From: Pythium myriotylum | Taxonomy: Eukaryota; Oomycota; Peronosporomycetes; Pythiales; Pythiaceae | DNA: 64,000 nt | Assembly: GCA_023091665.1 (NCBI GenBank) | Contig: JALJCQ010000011.1 | Location: 1,178,001-1,242,000 of the forward strand | Direction of reading: 5' to 3' | In this document: positions 63,109-64,000 of the stretch, piece by piece | How positions within the stretch are numbered: position 1 is the stretch's first letter | Layout of the letters: the number at the start of each line of letters is the position of its first letter | The notes under the pieces: model-generated | Seen by the model: the letters and a program-made list of their open reading frames with translations, nothing else | What the model was told of the DNA's origin: nothing | Databases searched by the model: none | Program-made: the position numbers and the translations under genes

Positions 63109-64000
63109 TCACCAGTCGACAGGTATCGTGAATACCCCATCCTGCGCGAGTCCATAGAATCGATCGACACGGAGATGCTTCCCTTTCGTGATCAGAAGCA
63201 TTTCTCCACCTGCGGCTTGGGTTGCCGAGGCAGACCTTGCAGGATCGCTGACAAACATGAGTAGTTTCGTGCAAGCGCGATTCACTTGCGATACCCGAAG
63301 TCCTTCAGCAAACGTGAGCGATTTCAACCCCAGGGCGGCGACGCATTGCTTCCCCACTAGATCGAACTGCTTGTTCAGATCGTCGTACTTGATGATCTGG
63401 TCACGAATGTCACTGCGATGTGTGTCTACGAAGTCGAGTACATGCGCAGCAGACGCGCAACTTGGAGCTCGTACTCGGCCGTCCTCGAGAATCTCACACT
63501 CTCGTGCTGAATCCTCAATTACAACCGTCACTTTCTCAATCACGGCGTCTTTGTAGCTGTCGAAGCGCAATGGGTCTTCAGCATACAATGGTGCAGTCGC
63601 AGCGACGTCTTGTAAGAAGCCTCGGTAGGCAATCGCTGAGCACGTTCTTCCTCTTACTATACAAAAGCCGCCGCCTAGCGCTTGCTCTGCCGTTTGCTGA
63701 AGTTGCTGCAAGGTCGTGAAGGCGGTGTGGATAGACGCCAGTACCGACGAGTCGATCTTTTCAAGGAGTTCGACCCATTGGAGCGGTACGTCAGCGACGT
63801 TGAGAACTACAGTATACTCATCGAAGTAGTCGATCTCGGAAGCATCAGCCCGCACATCCAGCCGCACACCGTCCAGTTTCACCGCGCCGTTAAGTTTTCG
63901 GAGCGTCTTCAGCAGAATCATGAGAGTCGCATTGAGTGGCACCGATGCCCAGCCACACGACGTAGAGATCTCGCGAAGATTAAACTCCCGCACGAGGGTG
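63109..64000 (-). CDS. Unknown protein, C-terminal part (5' end outside window)
   Basis: The frame is open from the window edge to a stop at 63109, giving about 297 residues, with no ATG near the edge, so the gene starts outside. It is soluble, mixed alpha/beta, with a helical middle (LLEKIDSSVLASIHTAFTTL) and no membrane segment or zinc ligand. The motif EDPLRFDSYKDAVIEKV resembles MDPLRFDSYVSAAITRL in the N-terminal domain of the RBR gene at 10819-12709. I do not recognise the family. Confidence 0.6.
   Translation of the reverse strand, partial: TLVREFNLREISTSCGWASVPLNATLMILLKTLRKLNGAVKLDGVRLDVRADASEIDYFDEYTVVLNVADVPLQWVELLEKIDSSVLASIHTAFTTLQQLQQTAEQALGGGFCIVRGRTCSAIAYRGFLQDVAATAPLYAEDPLRFDSYKDAVIEKVTVVIEDSARECEILEDGRVRAPSCASAAHVLDFVDTHRSDIRDQIIKYDDLNKQFDLVGKQCVAALGLKSLTFAEGLRVSQVNRACTKLLMFVSDPARSASATQAAGGEMLLITKGKHLRVDRFYGLAQDGVFTIPVDW

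Noticed and set aside
60275..63274. 999-codon open frame antisense to EF-2
   Set aside because: It is a shadow of the extreme codon bias of EF-2 on the other strand. Its sequence is low-complexity (Arg, Leu, His, Asp, Glu) and has no domain.

Overview
The window looks like oomycete nuclear DNA, most likely Phytophthora or a close relative. Genes are intron-poor, with introns of about 53-86 nt that start GTRNGT or similar and end in YAG. Coding DNA is GC-rich, intergenic gaps are often only about 100 bp, and the mobile elements (gypsy, pogo-like, Mutator-like, Pif1/Helitron-like helicase) are of types common in oomycetes. I saw no tRNA, rRNA or CRISPR array. The species assignment is inference.

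The dominant feature is an array of RBR (RING1-IBR-RING2) ubiquitin-ligase-like genes that end in a multi-pass membrane tail. I count 16 loci across about 1-56 kb, plus one doubtful tail relic. They share one gene structure. Exon 1 carries a variable N-terminus, RING1, the IBR and the first CPxC of RING2. A phase-1 intron splits the glycine codon two residues before the presumed catalytic Cys (K-N-G|G-C-N-H-M). Exon 2 is 92-101 nt, usually exactly 98, and holds the rest of RING2. A phase-0 intron follows, and exon 3 encodes 2-4 membrane segments and a short tail. Intact three-exon members lie at 2389-3594, 4254-5773, 8248-9262, 10819-12709, 12809-14125, 14395-16131, 20936-22420, 42910-44504 and 50986-52585; 54764-55942 is intronless. 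Two ~206-residue genes (474-1215 and 53946-54680) keep this exon structure but have only a RING2-like half without the catalytic Cys. Decayed or disrupted copies lie at 6891-8148, 25157-28352 (split by a pogo-like element), 45623-47610 (split by a MITE) and 49450-50774. Two small two-exon membrane proteins (23722-24167, 53245-53759) resemble the RBR tails without any zinc domain.

Between the RBR genes are two GH47 alpha-1,2-mannosidase paralogues (16595-20144), a coiled-coil protein (22436-23644) and a mobile-element-rich stretch (24.5-42.9 kb). That stretch holds hairpin clusters, the pogo-like insertion, a complete LTR retrotransposon with a 5-bp target duplication (29504-34924), an apparently intact Mutator-like transposase fused to a Ulp1-type protease (35409-39754) and a Pif1-like helicase fragment. 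The right end (56-64 kb) returns to housekeeping genes: a beta-propeller-like protein, a twin-CX9C mitochondrial protein, elongation factor 2 and a partial unknown gene.

If the array is expressed, it would give a set of membrane-anchored ubiquitin ligases with different N-termini and tails, together with catalytically dead half-size relatives and free tails that could compete for the same membrane or partner sites. That functional picture is inference; the gene structures are read directly from the sequence.
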